Shown in pieces: positions 26,283-35,309 of a stretch of DNA of 36,989 nt. Source of the DNA: UBA11891 sp003533785. Lineage in GTDB: Bacteria > Bacteroidota > Bacteroidia > Flavobacteriales > Flavobacteriaceae. The notes beneath the pieces were generated by a model that searched no databases, was not told where the DNA came from, and saw only the letters and a program-made list of their open reading frames with translations. The stretch lies in NCBI GenBank assembly GCA_949511625.1, contig CATFEX010000027.1, positions 1-36,989 on the forward strand, given 5' to 3'. Position 1 is the stretch's first letter; the number at the start of each line of letters is the position of its first letter. Position numbers and translations under genes: made by a program.

Positions 26283-28415
26283 ATGAAAGCTTATTCTTAT
26301 TTGTGTGTGATCACCCTATTGTTAAGTTGCCAGAATACAGATAGTATTACTTATCCTACAACCGTTAAAAAGCCTGTAACAGACACCTATTTTGACACCC
26401 CAGTCACTGATAATTTTCGCTGGCTTGAGGATGATTTAAGTGATGAAACTGCCACTTGGGTTGGTGCTCAGAATAAAGTGACTTCTTCGTATTTAGAAGA
26501 CATCCCCTATCGGACTCAACTGGCGGAACGCTTAAAGACGCTATGGGATTATGCCAAACAAACAGCTCCATTTCAAGAAGGAGATTATACCTATTATTAT
26601 CGCAACACGGGTTTGCAAAATCAATATGTTCTATACCGAAAAGATGCCGTTGGAAAGGAAGAAGTTTTTCTAGATCCTAATGAGTTTTCAGAAGACGGAA
26701 CTACATCTTTAGCTGGACTCAGCTTTTCAAAAGACGGCGCAACTGTAGCCTACGCTATCTCTGAGGGAGGTAGTGATTGGCGGAAGGTGATTGTGATGGA
26801 CGTGGCATCTAAAACCATTGTTGAGGACACCCTAACTAACATTAAATTTAGCGGAATTCAATGGCGAGTAAACCAAGGCTTTTACTATTCCAGTTATGAC
26901 AAGCCCAAAGGCAGCGAATTATCGGAAAAAACAGATCAACACAAACTTTATTATCACGAATTGGGAACCACACAGTCCAAAGATCAATTGATTTACGGAG
27001 GGACAGACGAGGAGAAAAACCGATATGTGGGTGCCGATGTTACTGAAGAAGGAGATTATCTTTTTATTTCTGCTTCTGAAGCCACCTCGGGAAATAAAAT
27101 TTTTGTGAAAAGTCTAACTCGCAAAAATGCCCCGCTGGTTCCTATAGTAGATAATTATGATAGTGATACGTACTGGTTTGATAGTGATGAACAATATTTC
27201 TATTTTGTAACCAATTTTGAAGCCCCCAACCAACGAGTGGTTCGAGCTCCTAAAAACAAACCACAGCAAGCCTACTGGAAAGATGTAATTCCTGAAACAG
27301 AGCATGTGTTAAGTCCCACAACTGGAGGGGGTTATCTCTTTGCAGAATACTTAATCGATGCTATATCCAAAGTATATCAATACGATTATGACGGGAACTT
27401 AATTGGTGAAATTCCCCTTCCTGGCTTGGGAAGTGCTGGCGGGTTCCGCGGCAAAAAAGAACAAGACACTTTGTATTATTCATTTTCCAATTATCATCGG
27501 CCTGGAAGTATCTATTCATATCATCCAAAGTCTCTAGTCTCAAAGCCCTACTGGAATCCTGGTATTGATTTTGATTCTGATAATTATGTTTCCAAGCAAG
27601 TATTTTTTCCTTCTAAAGACGGAACTCAAATACCAATGATTATCACTCATAAAAAAGGAGTCGTTTACAATGGAAAAAATCCCACAATTCTCTATGGGTA
27701 TGGAGGATTCAATATCAGCATTACTCCTCGGTTTAGCATCACTAACAGCGTTTGGATGGAACAAGGTGGTGTATATGCAGTTCCCAATATACGAGGGGGT
27801 GGAGAGTATGGAAAAACATGGCATAAAGCGGGGACTAAAATGCAAAAACAAAATGTTTTTGATGATTTTATTGCAGCTGCTGAATATCTGATTCAAGAAA
27901 ATATTACAACCCCAGAATATCTTGCTATACGGGGTGGTTCCAATGGTGGGTTACTTGTAGGAGCTTGTATGACACAACGCCCTGAACTCTTTAAAGTGGC
28001 ACTTCCCGCAGTGGGAGTCCTTGACATGCTACGCTACCACACCTTTACCGCTGGTGCTGGCTGGGCCTATGATTATGGAACTTCAGAGGAATCGGAAGAA
28101 ATGTTTGCCTATCTGAAAGGGTATTCTCCCATTCACAATGTCAAAGCTGGAACACGTTATCCAGCAACTCTTGTCACTACTGGAGATCACGATGATCGAG
28201 TGGTTCCCGCGCATTCCTTCAAGTTTGCTGCTGAGCTGCAGGACAAACAAGCGGGTGACGCTCCTGTTTTGATTCGAATTGAAACCAAAGCAGGACATGG
28301 AGCTGGAACACCAGTGACAAAAATCATCGATTTATATGCCGATGTATTTGGATTCACCCTTTATAATATGGGATATGAAGTTCTTCCTGAAAATACAGGG
28401 AAAATAAAAGGATAA
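26283..28415 (+). CDS. Prolyl oligopeptidase family serine peptidase, lipoprotein
   Basis: This S9A peptidase cuts short peptides after proline. It is 710 residues and starts with a lipoprotein signal: MKAYSYLCVITLLLSC, lipidation at Cys16, so it probably works in the periplasm or on the outer membrane. A seven-bladed beta-propeller (about 70-440) is followed by the alpha/beta-hydrolase domain. The triad is Ser553 in GGSNGGLL, Asp638 in GDHDDRVVP and His672 in KAGHGAGTP. Other marks are YGYGGFNISITPRF and VPNIRGGGEYGKTWHKAG. A weak -7 element, TACCTTTA, lies at 26256-26263. An intrinsic terminator overlaps and follows its last codons. Confidence 0.95.
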   Translation: MKAYSYLCVITLLLSCQNTDSITYPTTVKKPVTDTYFDTPVTDNFRWLEDDLSDETATWVGAQNKVTSSYLEDIPYRTQLAERLKTLWDYAKQTAPFQEGDYTYYYRNTGLQNQYVLYRKDAVGKEEVFLDPNEFSEDGTTSLAGLSFSKDGATVAYAISEGGSDWRKVIVMDVASKTIVEDTLTNIKFSGIQWRVNQGFYYSSYDKPKGSELSEKTDQHKLYYHELGTTQSKDQLIYGGTDEEKNRYVGADVTEEGDYLFISASEATSGNKIFVKSLTRKNAPLVPIVDNYDSDTYWFDSDEQYFYFVTNFEAPNQRVVRAPKNKPQQAYWKDVIPETEHVLSPTTGGGYLFAEYLIDAISKVYQYDYDGNLIGEIPLPGLGSAGGFRGKKEQDTLYYSFSNYHRPGSIYSYHPKSLVSKPYWNPGIDFDSDNYVSKQVFFPSKDGTQIPMIITHKKGVVYNGKNPTILYGYGGFNISITPRFSITNSVWMEQGGVYAVPNIRGGGEYGKTWHKAGTKMQKQNVFDDFIAAAEYLIQENITTPEYLAIRGGSNGGLLVGACMTQRPELFKVALPAVGVLDMLRYHTFTAGAGWAYDYGTSEESEEMFAYLKGYSPIHNVKAGTRYPATLVTTGDHDDRVVPAHSFKFAAELQDKQAGDAPVLIRIETKAGHGAGTPVTKIIDLYADVFGFTLYNMGYEVLPENTGKIKG

Positions 28416-28445
28416 AAAAAGGCAGCTTAACAGCTGCTTTTTTTT
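28414..28445. terminator. Bidirectional intrinsic terminator between convergent genes
   Basis: GCAGCT (28422-28427), loop TAAC, AGCTGC (28432-28437) form a perfect six-pair stem. A run of seven A (28414-28420) precedes it and a run of T (28438-28445) follows. It works on either strand: for the peptidase gene on plus and accC on minus, whose stop codons touch its two sides. Confidence 0.88.
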
Positions 28446-29784
28446 ACTCTTCTATATCAAAATCTTCCATGAATTTTGTGGTATAGTTGCCCGCAATATA
28501 ATCGGGGTGGTCCATTAATTTACGATGGAATGGAATGGTTGTTTTTATGCCCTCAATATAGAATTCATCCAATGCACGTTTCATTTTATTTATAGCTTCT
28601 TGACGAGTTTGTGCTGTGGTAATCAATTTGGCAATCATCGAATCGTAATGGGGAGGAATCACATAACCTGAATACACATGAGTATCCAGGCGCACCCCAT
28701 GCCCTCCAGGAAAATGAAGGGTGGTGATTTTACCTGGTGAGGGTCTAAAATCATTGTGTGGATCCTCTGCGTTGATCCGACATTCTATCGAATGCATTTT
28801 AGGAATATAATGTTTCCCTGAGATAGGAATTCCTGCGGCTACTTTAACCTGTTCTCGAATCAAATCAAAATCAATCACCTGTTCCGTGATAGGATGCTCA
28901 ACCTGTATCCGAGTGTTCATTTCCATGAAGTAGAAATTTTTGTATTTGTCTACTAGAAATTCTACCGTACCGGCACCTTCATACTTGATGAATTCAGCTG
29001 CTTGAACCGCCGCTTCGCCCATTTTTTTTCGCAACGTGCTTGTCATGAATGGGGAGGGTGTTTCCTCAGTCAATTTTTGATGTCGACGCTGGACCGAACA
29101 ATCACGCTCGGAAAGATGACAGGCTTTTCCAAAAGAATCTCCAATGATTTGAATTTCAATATGACGCGGTTCTTCAATCAGTTTTTCCAAATACATGCCG
29201 TCATTCCCAAAAGCGGCTCCAGCTTCCTGACGGGCACTTTCCCATGCTTTCTCAAGGTCTTCTGCTTGCCAAACGGCACGCATTCCCTTTCCTCCGCCAC
29301 CCGCTGTGGCTTTCAGCATAACAGGGTAGCCCATTTCGGCGGCAAACTCATGCGCAGATTCTAACGAATCCAAAAGGCCTTCCGATCCTGGGATGGTTGG
29401 GACGCCTGCTTTTTTCATAGTAGCTTTGGCCGTGGCCTTGTCTCCCATCTTTTCAATCATCTCGGCAGAAGCTCCTATAAATTTTATCTCGTGCTCGTTA
29501 CAAATTTTAGAAAACTTGGCATTTTCGGAGAGGAACCCATATCCTGGATGGATGGCGTCTGCATTGGTGATTTCTGCTGCAGCTATAATATTTGAAATTT
29601 TGAGATAGGACTCTGAGCTTGGAGCAGGTCCTATACATACTGCTTCGTCGGCAAAACGAACATGAAGACTGTCCACATCGGCTTTAGAATAAACGGCAAC
29701 CGTTTTGATCCCCATTTCCTTACAAGTGCGAATAATTCGCATGGCGATTTCACCACGATTGGCTATTAATATTTTGCTAAACAT
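28444..29784 (-). CDS. accC: Acetyl-CoA carboxylase, biotin carboxylase subunit
   Basis: AccC carboxylates the biotin carried by AccB, the first half-reaction of malonyl-CoA synthesis. The 446-residue ATP-grasp protein starts MFSKILIANRGEIAMRIIRTCKE. It has HPGYGFLSENAKF, the glycine-rich ATP loop KATAGGGGKGMRAV, ERDCSVQRRHQKLTEETPSP, FYFMEMNTRIQVEHPITE and ECRINAEDPHNDFRPSPG. All expected motifs are intact. It starts 11 bases after accB. The carboxyltransferase subunits accA and accD are not in the window. Confidence 0.97.
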   Translation of the reverse strand: MFSKILIANRGEIAMRIIRTCKEMGIKTVAVYSKADVDSLHVRFADEAVCIGPAPSSESYLKISNIIAAAEITNADAIHPGYGFLSENAKFSKICNEHEIKFIGASAEMIEKMGDKATAKATMKKAGVPTIPGSEGLLDSLESAHEFAAEMGYPVMLKATAGGGGKGMRAVWQAEDLEKAWESARQEAGAAFGNDGMYLEKLIEEPRHIEIQIIGDSFGKACHLSERDCSVQRRHQKLTEETPSPFMTSTLRKKMGEAAVQAAEFIKYEGAGTVEFLVDKYKNFYFMEMNTRIQVEHPITEQVIDFDLIREQVKVAAGIPISGKHYIPKMHSIECRINAEDPHNDFRPSPGKITTLHFPGGHGVRLDTHVYSGYVIPPHYDSMIAKLITTAQTRQEAINKMKRALDEFYIEGIKTTIPFHRKLMDHPDYIAGNYTTKFMEDFDIEE

Positions 29785-29795
29785 AGAGCGGAGGT

Positions 29796-30305
29796 TTAAG
29801 AAGGGTCTATCAAAAAGAGAGGTTGATCAAACTCAACTGGAGAAGCATCGTCCACGAGAATTTTTACAATCTTTCCACTCAGTTCGGATTCGATTTCATT
29901 AAAGAGTTTCATTGCTTCTACAACACACAAAATATCCCCTTGTTTGACATCTGTACCTACTTCAACAAAAGCAGGTTTATCGGGTGAAGCCTTTCGATAA
30001 AAAGTTCCAATTATTGGTGACTTGATAGTGATCAAATTCGGATCATTCTCTTCTGAATCAGAATGCGCGGCAGCAGTGGTAGCAGGAATTTCTGCTTCCA
30101 CAACGGTATTAGGAACAACAGGAGTAGAAGGCACTGCCGCATTGGGCATTGCAGGCAAATGTTGAACAATTGTTTGGGATTCGGGGAGGACATTATCAGC
30201 TGCTGTTTTGATTGTAATTTTAATGTCTTCCATTTCTAATTTGACTTCATGTGCTCCAGATTTGGCAACAAAGCGAATTAGATTTTGAATTTCTTTAATA
30301 TCCAT
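29796..30305 (-). CDS. accB: Biotin carboxyl carrier protein of acetyl-CoA carboxylase
   Basis: AccB carries the biotin that shuttles carboxyl groups between AccC and the carboxyltransferase. From ATG 30305 (MDIKEIQNLIRFVAKSGAHEVKLE) it has 169 residues; the frame is open upstream, but that stretch lies in the fabH-accB gap. A Pro/Ala/Val-rich linker (about 55-95) precedes the biotinyl domain, whose lysine is Lys133 in EAMKLFNEIES. The gap to fabH is 20 bases and to accC 11, so the three form one operon for starting fatty-acid synthesis. Confidence 0.95.
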   Translation of the reverse strand: MDIKEIQNLIRFVAKSGAHEVKLEMEDIKITIKTAADNVLPESQTIVQHLPAMPNAAVPSTPVVPNTVVEAEIPATTAAAHSDSEENDPNLITIKSPIIGTFYRKASPDKPAFVEVGTDVKQGDILCVVEAMKLFNEIESELSGKIVKILVDDASPVEFDQPLFLIDPS

Positions 30306-30325
30306 GTTTTGGTTTTTATCTATAA

Positions 30326-31330
30326 TTAATACGCCCAAGTATATAGGGCAGATCCCCACGTGAATCCACCTCCAAAGGCTGTAAAAAGTAGTTTATCTCC
30401 GATTTTAAATTGATTTTCAAAATCTCGCATGAGCAACGGTAAAGTTGCCGCGGTTGTATTTCCGTAATGTTCTATATTGGTTAAAAATTTCTTTTTATTC
30501 AAATTTGCTCGTGTCTGTGTGGCATCTAAAATACGTTTATTCGCCTGATGTGCAATAACATAATCTACCATTTCAGGGTCCAGTTTGTTTCTTTCTAAGA
30601 CTTTTTGTGTGGCTGCAGCCATTTCCGAAACTGCATATTTAAATACTGTTTTACCATCTTGATAGATTGATTCCCAGCCTTTGGCCAGTGTGTATGAACT
30701 GGTTGGGAAAAGGGATCCCCCTGCCTTAACATGTAGATAGTCCTGCCCGACCCCACTGGAACGGAAAAAGTCATCTTCCCATCCATAGGAATTGGAACTG
30801 ACCTCCATAAGAACTGCTCCCGCTCCGTCACCAAAAATGATGCAGGTGGTTCGGTCTGAATAATCAACAATTGAGGACATTTTATCTGCACCAACAACCA
30901 GTACTTTATTACAATGACCCGATTCAATTTTTGCTGCGGCCAAAGACATACTGTAGAGGAAACCAGAACAGGCCGCTTGCAAGTCGAATGCAAAGGCATT
31001 TATAGCACCAATATCGGTAGCTACTTTTGCTGCCGTGGCGGCAACTTTCATGTCTGGTGTAATGGTAGCGAGGATGAGCATATCAATTTCCTCAGGAGCT
31101 GTATCTGTTTTAGAAAGAACATCCCTAGCAGCTTCTATAGCCAAGAAAGAGGTTCCCTTAGACGGATCTTTAAGTATACGGCGTTCTTTTATACCTGTTC
31201 TCGACATAATCCATTCGTCGCTGGTATCAACCATTTTCTCAAGATCAAAGTTGGTGAGTATGTCATCGGGGACGAATCCCCCAACAGCAGTAATCGCTGC
31301 TTTGATGGTTTTTTGTGGCACAGAAGTCAT
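30326..31330 (-). CDS. fabH: Beta-ketoacyl-ACP synthase III
   Basis: FabH condenses acetyl-CoA (or another short acyl-CoA primer) with malonyl-ACP to begin fatty-acid synthesis. The 334-residue protein starts KAAITAVGGFVPDDILTN and has DEWIMSRTGIKERR. The catalytic triad is Cys121 in QAACSGFLYS, His in IAHQANKRIL and Asn in HYGNTTAATLPL. In Bacteroidota, which make branched fatty acids, FabH often prefers branched primers; that is inference here. An intrinsic terminator lies between rpmF and this gene, so fabH-accB-accC may also have a promoter of its own. Confidence 0.96.
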   Translation of the reverse strand: MTSVPQKTIKAAITAVGGFVPDDILTNFDLEKMVDTSDEWIMSRTGIKERRILKDPSKGTSFLAIEAARDVLSKTDTAPEEIDMLILATITPDMKVAATAAKVATDIGAINAFAFDLQAACSGFLYSMSLAAAKIESGHCNKVLVVGADKMSSIVDYSDRTTCIIFGDGAGAVLMEVSSNSYGWEDDFFRSSGVGQDYLHVKAGGSLFPTSSYTLAKGWESIYQDGKTVFKYAVSEMAAATQKVLERNKLDPEMVDYVIAHQANKRILDATQTRANLNKKKFLTNIEHYGNTTAATLPLLMRDFENQFKIGDKLLFTAFGGGFTWGSALYTWAY

Positions 31331-31403
31331 TTAAAAATTCTTACTTAACTGTGTTTCCTTAAAGTGAAGATAGTAGTTTTTTTGACATGTCGTCCCATTT
31401 CAT

Positions 31404-31432
31404 AAAAAAACCCTTCCAATAGAATTTGGAAG
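31404..31432 (-). terminator. Intrinsic terminator after rpmF
   Basis: On the minus strand CTTCCAA, a six-base loop and TTGGAAG form a seven-pair stem (plus-strand arms 31413-31419 and 31426-31432), followed by GG and seven T. It lies 31 bases past the rpmF stop and 74 before fabH, so it separates or attenuates the two halves of the cluster. Confidence 0.8.
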
Positions 31433-31462
31433 AGTTTGCTATGGGTTTGTAACATGAATAAA

Positions 31463-31660
31463 CTATGCTTCTGCGGTTTCCGAACTGTCAATCAGAACTT
31501 TTCCTCGATAGTATAATTTACCTTCGTGCCAATGTGCCCTGTGGTATAGATGGGCCTCGCCAGTAGCACCACAAGTAGCTATCTGTTGATCACTAGCTTT
31601 ATAGTGCGTGCGTCTTTTGTCTCTGCGCGTTTTTGATATTTTTCGTTTAGGATGTGCCAT
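31463..31660 (-). CDS. rpmF: 50S ribosomal protein L32
   Basis: The 65-residue basic protein begins MAHPKRKISKTRRDKRRTHYK, the classic bL32 N-terminus. It continues ATCGATGEAHLYHRAH; only one cysteine of the zinc-binding set remains. bL32 is a structural protein near the exit tunnel of the large subunit. The gene follows yceD by 32 bases, a pairing found in most bacteria, and is followed by an intrinsic terminator. Confidence 0.97.
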   Translation of the reverse strand: MAHPKRKISKTRRDKRRTHYKASDQQIATCGATGEAHLYHRAHWHEGKLYYRGKVLIDSSETAEA

Positions 31661-31692
31661 GGTTTCCTTTATTTATGATGTCACTATTTTGT

Positions 31693-32214
31693 TTATAACA
31701 GGTCTTTTAGTTTGTCCCAACGCGGATCAATATCGCGCTCTGACTTCTTTTCTTTGGGCTCAAGTTCTTTTAATTTATCAAGAATAGGGGATACCAAGGT
31801 TCCGTCCTGTAGCTGAGGATGAATCAACTTCGTGGGCAAGGCCAACAGTATCATTTCATAGACATATTGTGAGAGGTCTACTTGGAAGCTTCCATGAGGC
31901 AAGACCAAAATCTCATCATCGTCATTGTTGTATTCTGAGCCAAACTTGACAATGAGATCATATTGGGTTTTCATGGGTAAGTCAAAGGCTTCGGTTGATA
32001 CATCGCAGTGGACGCCAACCGTTCCTTGGGCTGAAATTGTAAATTTCAGCATAGACTCTTTTTTTTCCAATACTGCTCGCACTTCAAATTGTGGCTGATT
32101 AAAATCAAAAAACTCAAAGGCTTCAAAGAACGTATGATCAATTTTAAAATCGAATAGGTGCGATCCGTTTTTTAATCCTACAAAAGGAATAACAAATACA
32201 GCTCGCGCATCCAT
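31693..32214 (-). CDS. DUF177 (YceD-like) protein
   Basis: The 173-residue protein has the DUF177 pattern. An N-terminal beta region (GLKNGSHLFDFKIDHTFFEAF) is followed by VGVHCDVSTEAFDLPMKTQYDLIVKFG, where bacterial relatives have CxxCL plus a beta strand. Then come the acidic DDDEILVLPHGSFQVDLSQYVYEMILLALP and a C-terminal charged tail ending DPRWDKLKDLL. It is nearly always upstream of rpmF, as here. In E. coli, YceD has been linked to 23S rRNA accumulation; the activity of this protein is unproven. Confidence 0.9.
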   Translation of the reverse strand: MDARAVFVIPFVGLKNGSHLFDFKIDHTFFEAFEFFDFNQPQFEVRAVLEKKESMLKFTISAQGTVGVHCDVSTEAFDLPMKTQYDLIVKFGSEYNNDDDEILVLPHGSFQVDLSQYVYEMILLALPTKLIHPQLQDGTLVSPILDKLKELEPKEKKSERDIDPRWDKLKDLL

Positions 32215-32232
32215 AGGCTAAAATTGAGCATG

Positions 32233-32240
32233 CAAATCTA
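32233..32240 (-). promoter_or_regulatory. Candidate -7 element for yceD-rpmF
   Basis: The minus strand reads TAGATTTG, an exact TAnnTTTG match, 18 bases before the yceD ATG. No clear -33 TTG is seen upstream. Confidence 0.45.
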
Positions 32241-32299
32241 TTAAAAATTTCTTTGATTAGCTACGCTTCTTGGTTTTTAGTTGCACCGCCATGGAAGGC

Positions 32300-33298
32300 T
32301 TAAGGGGTTCGCTGAGCAACGATTGATTTGGCTGCGAATAGAGCAGCCTTAAATGAGTCGGTTTGGGCTACTCCTTGGCCAGCAATATCAAATGCAGTTC
32401 CATGATCTGGTGAGGTTCGTACCGCCGATAAACCAGCAGTGAAATTGACTCCTTGTCCAAAAGAAAGGGTTTTAAAGGGAATCAGACCTTGATCGTGGTA
32501 CATAGCCAATACTCCATCAAATTCATCTACTGCCCCTGAGCCAAAAAAACTATCCGCAGAATAAGGCCCATAAATTAATTTCCCTTCTTCTTGAAAGGTC
32601 TCTAGCAAAGGAAGAATCATAGTATCGTCTTCTTCGCCAATCACTCCGGCATCGCCTGCATGAGGATTAATTCCCAATACAGCAATTTTAGGTTTAACCA
32701 ACCCAAAATCCTGTTGTAAACTGTGGTAAAATTGCTGTACTTTCGCTCTGAGACTATCAGCCGTAATGGTGCTACTCACTTCGCTAACTGGAATATGGTC
32801 CGTCACCAAAGCCACTCGTAATCGATCAGAAACCATTAACATAAGAGCGTCTCCTTTAAGGGCCTGAGCTAGGTATTGGGTATGCCCAGGAAAATTGAAT
32901 TTTTCGGATTGAATGGATTTTTTATGAATGGGTGCTGTCACCAGTGCGTGTATCGTTTTATTTTCCAACGCTTCTGTAGCAGCTTCAAGTGAGGCAATGG
33001 CGATTTGTCCGGCTAGGGGGTCTACCTGCCCAAAAGCTACAGTATAGTCCTCTGTTGGAACCTCAAGAAGATTCAACTTGCTTTTGTTCAGCTTTTTTAA
33101 ATTAGAAATAAAATGAAGGGGGGTATCTCGATTAAAATGCGTTTTGTGAAATTGAACCACTTGACGAGGACCAAAGAGAACCGGAGTGAAAAAATCAAAC
33201 ATCCTGCGATCTTCAAATATTTTTAAAATAATTTCTAAGCCAACACCATTGGGATCTCCCAAAGAAATTCCCATAATTATTTTTGTCGGGTGAGCCAT
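32300..33298 (-). CDS. pdxA: 4-hydroxythreonine-4-phosphate dehydrogenase
   Basis: PdxA oxidises 4-phosphohydroxy-L-threonine in pyridoxal phosphate synthesis. From ATG 33298 (MAHPTKIIMGISLGDPNGVGLEI) it has 332 residues; a TTG three codons earlier is also in frame but less likely. Family marks include HALVTAPIHKKSIQ, FPGHTQYLAQAL, LVTDHIPVSEVS, VLGINPHAGDAGVIGEED with metal-binding histidine, MYHDQGLIPFKTLSFGQGVN and TSPDHGTAFDIAGQG. It is divergent from the riboflavin synthase gene, with 46 bases between the starts. Confidence 0.96.
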   Translation of the reverse strand: MAHPTKIIMGISLGDPNGVGLEIILKIFEDRRMFDFFTPVLFGPRQVVQFHKTHFNRDTPLHFISNLKKLNKSKLNLLEVPTEDYTVAFGQVDPLAGQIAIASLEAATEALENKTIHALVTAPIHKKSIQSEKFNFPGHTQYLAQALKGDALMLMVSDRLRVALVTDHIPVSEVSSTITADSLRAKVQQFYHSLQQDFGLVKPKIAVLGINPHAGDAGVIGEEDDTMILPLLETFQEEGKLIYGPYSADSFFGSGAVDEFDGVLAMYHDQGLIPFKTLSFGQGVNFTAGLSAVRTSPDHGTAFDIAGQGVAQTDSFKAALFAAKSIVAQRTP

Positions 33299-33324
33299 GA
33301 TGGTCAATTTATTTCTAATTTCGC

Positions 33325-33332
33325 CAAAGGTA
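33325..33332 (-). promoter_or_regulatory. Candidate -7 element for pdxA
   Basis: The minus strand reads TACCTTTG, an exact TAnnTTTG match, 26 bases before the pdxA ATG. A CTG lies 19 bases upstream of it (plus-strand CAG at 33352-33354) as a weak -33. This would place the pdxA promoter partly inside the start of the divergent riboflavin synthase gene. Confidence 0.5.
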
Positions 33333-33344
33333 AAGAAAACAAAG

Positions 33345-33929
33345 ATGTTTACAGGAATTATAGAGGCTTTCGGAGAGGTGTCTCAACTGACCAAAGATCA
33401 GTCTAATTTGCACATTCAAATGAAAAGTTCCCTTGCATCAGCGCTCCAAGTTGATCAGAGCTTGGCTCACAACGGGGTTTGTTTAACCGTGGTAGCTCAA
33501 GACAACGAACAATACACCGTAACAGCCATTCAGGAAACCCTAGAGAAAACAAACCTGGGCACCTTAGAAGTAGGTCATTTAGTGAACTTAGAAAGAGCAA
33601 TGCTTATGAATGCTCGCCTCGATGGACATCTTGTACAAGGACATGTCGATCAAACAGCCCTATGTACTGACATTGAGAATGAAGATGGAAGTTGGCGCTA
33701 TCGCTTTGAATACGACAAGGGTCCCAATCATGTTACCATTGAAAAAGGATCAATAACCGTAAATGGAGTGAGCTTGACGGTGGTGGATTCTGAGGACAAT
33801 GCTTTTTCTGTTGCAATCATACCCTATACCTATGAACACACCAATTTCCATCGTCTTCAAATCGGCAGCCAGGTCAATCTGGAATTTGATTTGATTGGAA
33901 AGTATATCAAGCGATTGATGATCCATTAA
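33345..33929 (+). CDS. ribE: Riboflavin synthase alpha subunit
   Basis: This enzyme dismutates two 6,7-dimethyl-8-ribityllumazine molecules to riboflavin. It is 194 residues, two tandem lumazine-binding repeats. The first starts MFTGIIEAFGEV with SLAHNGVCLTVV and YTVTAIQETLEKTNLG. The second has GHVDQTALCTDIENED and GSITVNGVSLTVVD, ending FDLIGKYIKRL. The start at 33345 gives the invariant MFTGII; the open frame upstream to 33297 runs through the pdxA promoter and is not coding. Confidence 0.96.
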   Translation: MFTGIIEAFGEVSQLTKDQSNLHIQMKSSLASALQVDQSLAHNGVCLTVVAQDNEQYTVTAIQETLEKTNLGTLEVGHLVNLERAMLMNARLDGHLVQGHVDQTALCTDIENEDGSWRYRFEYDKGPNHVTIEKGSITVNGVSLTVVDSEDNAFSVAIIPYTYEHTNFHRLQIGSQVNLEFDLIGKYIKRLMIH

Positions 33930-33962
33930 TTTTTTTATAATTTCAGAGAAAATAAACCTGAA

Positions 33963-35231
33963 ATGAAAATCTTAGAATTATCTACTATATTAATAAGCCT
34001 TGCCGCATTTTTTTCTCTAATAAACATTCGATTACTCAAACTCCCAACCACGATTGGATTGATGGTTTTGGCTCTCGTTATGTCCATTTCCATCATGACG
34101 ATTGGAATGGTTTTCCCATCCGTATTAGAAACAGTGGCAACGATATTCAGAGAATATGATTTTAGTGATCTTCTGGTGAATGTGATGCTGCCCTTTTTAT
34201 TGTTTGCTGGGGCTATAAGTGTTAATGTCCACGAACTTTTAAAAGATAAATTGACCATTTTTCTATTGGCCTCTTTTGGGGTTATTTTTTCCACTTTTGC
34301 TATAGGCACAGCTTTGCATTGGATGATTTCACTGCCTCTACTTGGTCTTAGCGACATGGGTATTTCATATATCGATTGCTTACTCTTCGGGGCCCTAATT
34401 GCCCCAACCGATCCCATTGCCGTTCTCGCCATGGTCAAAAAAATGAATCTCTCCTCGATCACTGAAACAAGAATTGCAGGTGAATCGCTCTTTAATGACG
34501 GTATTGGAGTAGTTGTTTTCTTAACCCTTTTGAGCATCCAGGAAAACGGTGTGGAAAATATCACTGCCGGCAGCGTTGCTGTTTTGTTTGCTACAGAAGT
34601 TATTGGAGGGGTAGTCTTAGGGGCTATCATGGGGTTTCTTGGACTTAAGTTGGTTGAATATGTGGAAAATGAGTATGTAGAACTGGAAGTGTTAATCACA
34701 CTGTCGCTTGTTTTACTCCTTCCCATTATTTCTCACTATTTCCATTTTTCGGCAGTACTTGGGATCGTTGTTATGGGGCTTTTCTTAAATCAAAATATCG
34801 ATACAGACAATCGCCAAGAAGGACTGCAGCGCGCCATGGGAGACTATGTCTATAAATTTTGGCATTTGCTCGATGAAACCCTTAATGCTATTCTTTTTAT
34901 ATTAATTGGACTTGAAATAATTATTGTTGCCGAAGGATTTAAATTCTCCTATTTAATCGTTTCGCTAATCACCATCTTAGTTGTAGTCATTGCACGGTGG
35001 ATTGGTGTTTCCGTGCCTATAGCTATATTATCCATTTGGAAAAAATTTGAGAAGAAAACTGCACTAATCATCACTTGGGGCGGATTGCGAGGTGGCTTGA
35101 GTGTTGCACTCGCTCTAAACCTTCCCGATTCTATGGGTAGTGGAAAGTCCTTGATTTTGATCCTCACCTACGCCGTTGTATTGTTTACAATCTTAGGACA
35201 GGGGCTCACCTTAAAAAAATTAGTGGATTAA
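33963..35231 (+). CDS. Na+/H+ antiporter (CPA1 family, NhaP-like)
   Basis: This inner-membrane protein of 422 residues is almost entirely hydrophobic, with about twelve membrane segments. CPA1 marks are MLPFLLFAGAISVNVHEL (about 75-91), FGALIAPTDPIAVLAM with Asp150, and GESLFNDGIGVV with the Asn178-Asp179 pair of NhaP-type sodium-proton exchangers. WGGLRGGLSVALALNLP comes near the C-terminus. It would export sodium for protons, which fits a marine or salt-exposed life. The start is 33 bases after ribE. No soluble regulatory tail is present. It is the last gene of normal base composition on this side. Confidence 0.93.
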   Translation: MKILELSTILISLAAFFSLINIRLLKLPTTIGLMVLALVMSISIMTIGMVFPSVLETVATIFREYDFSDLLVNVMLPFLLFAGAISVNVHELLKDKLTIFLLASFGVIFSTFAIGTALHWMISLPLLGLSDMGISYIDCLLFGALIAPTDPIAVLAMVKKMNLSSITETRIAGESLFNDGIGVVVFLTLLSIQENGVENITAGSVAVLFATEVIGGVVLGAIMGFLGLKLVEYVENEYVELEVLITLSLVLLLPIISHYFHFSAVLGIVVMGLFLNQNIDTDNRQEGLQRAMGDYVYKFWHLLDETLNAILFILIGLEIIIVAEGFKFSYLIVSLITILVVVIARWIGVSVPIAILSIWKKFEKKTALIITWGGLRGGLSVALALNLPDSMGSGKSLILILTYAVVLFTILGQGLTLKKLVD

Positions 35232-35255
35232 GTTTTAACGCTTCAAAACTATTCC

Positions 35256-35263
35256 TAAATTTG
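35256..35263 (+). promoter_or_regulatory. Consensus -7 element of the small-ORF transcription unit
   Basis: TAAATTTG exactly matches TAnnTTTG, 25 bases after the antiporter stop. At the -33 spacing (19 bases) the sequence is TTT rather than TTG. Transcription would begin near 35267-35270. Confidence 0.45.
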
Positions 35264-35278
35264 ATTAAGAAGTGTGAG

Positions 35279-35294
35279 CACTGTGACAACAGTG
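35279..35294 (+). other. Leader hairpin of the small-ORF transcript
   Basis: CACTGT (35279-35284), loop GACA and ACAGTG (35289-35294) make a perfect six-pair hairpin about ten bases after the predicted transcription start. No T-run follows, so it is not a terminator; it may protect the 5' end or be regulatory. Confidence 0.5.
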
Positions 35295-35309
35295 ATGTTT
35301 AACTTAATG

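Noticed and set aside
33297..33344. Longer riboflavin synthase N-terminus
   Set aside because: The extra codons run through the pdxA promoter; the invariant MFTGII start lies at 33345.
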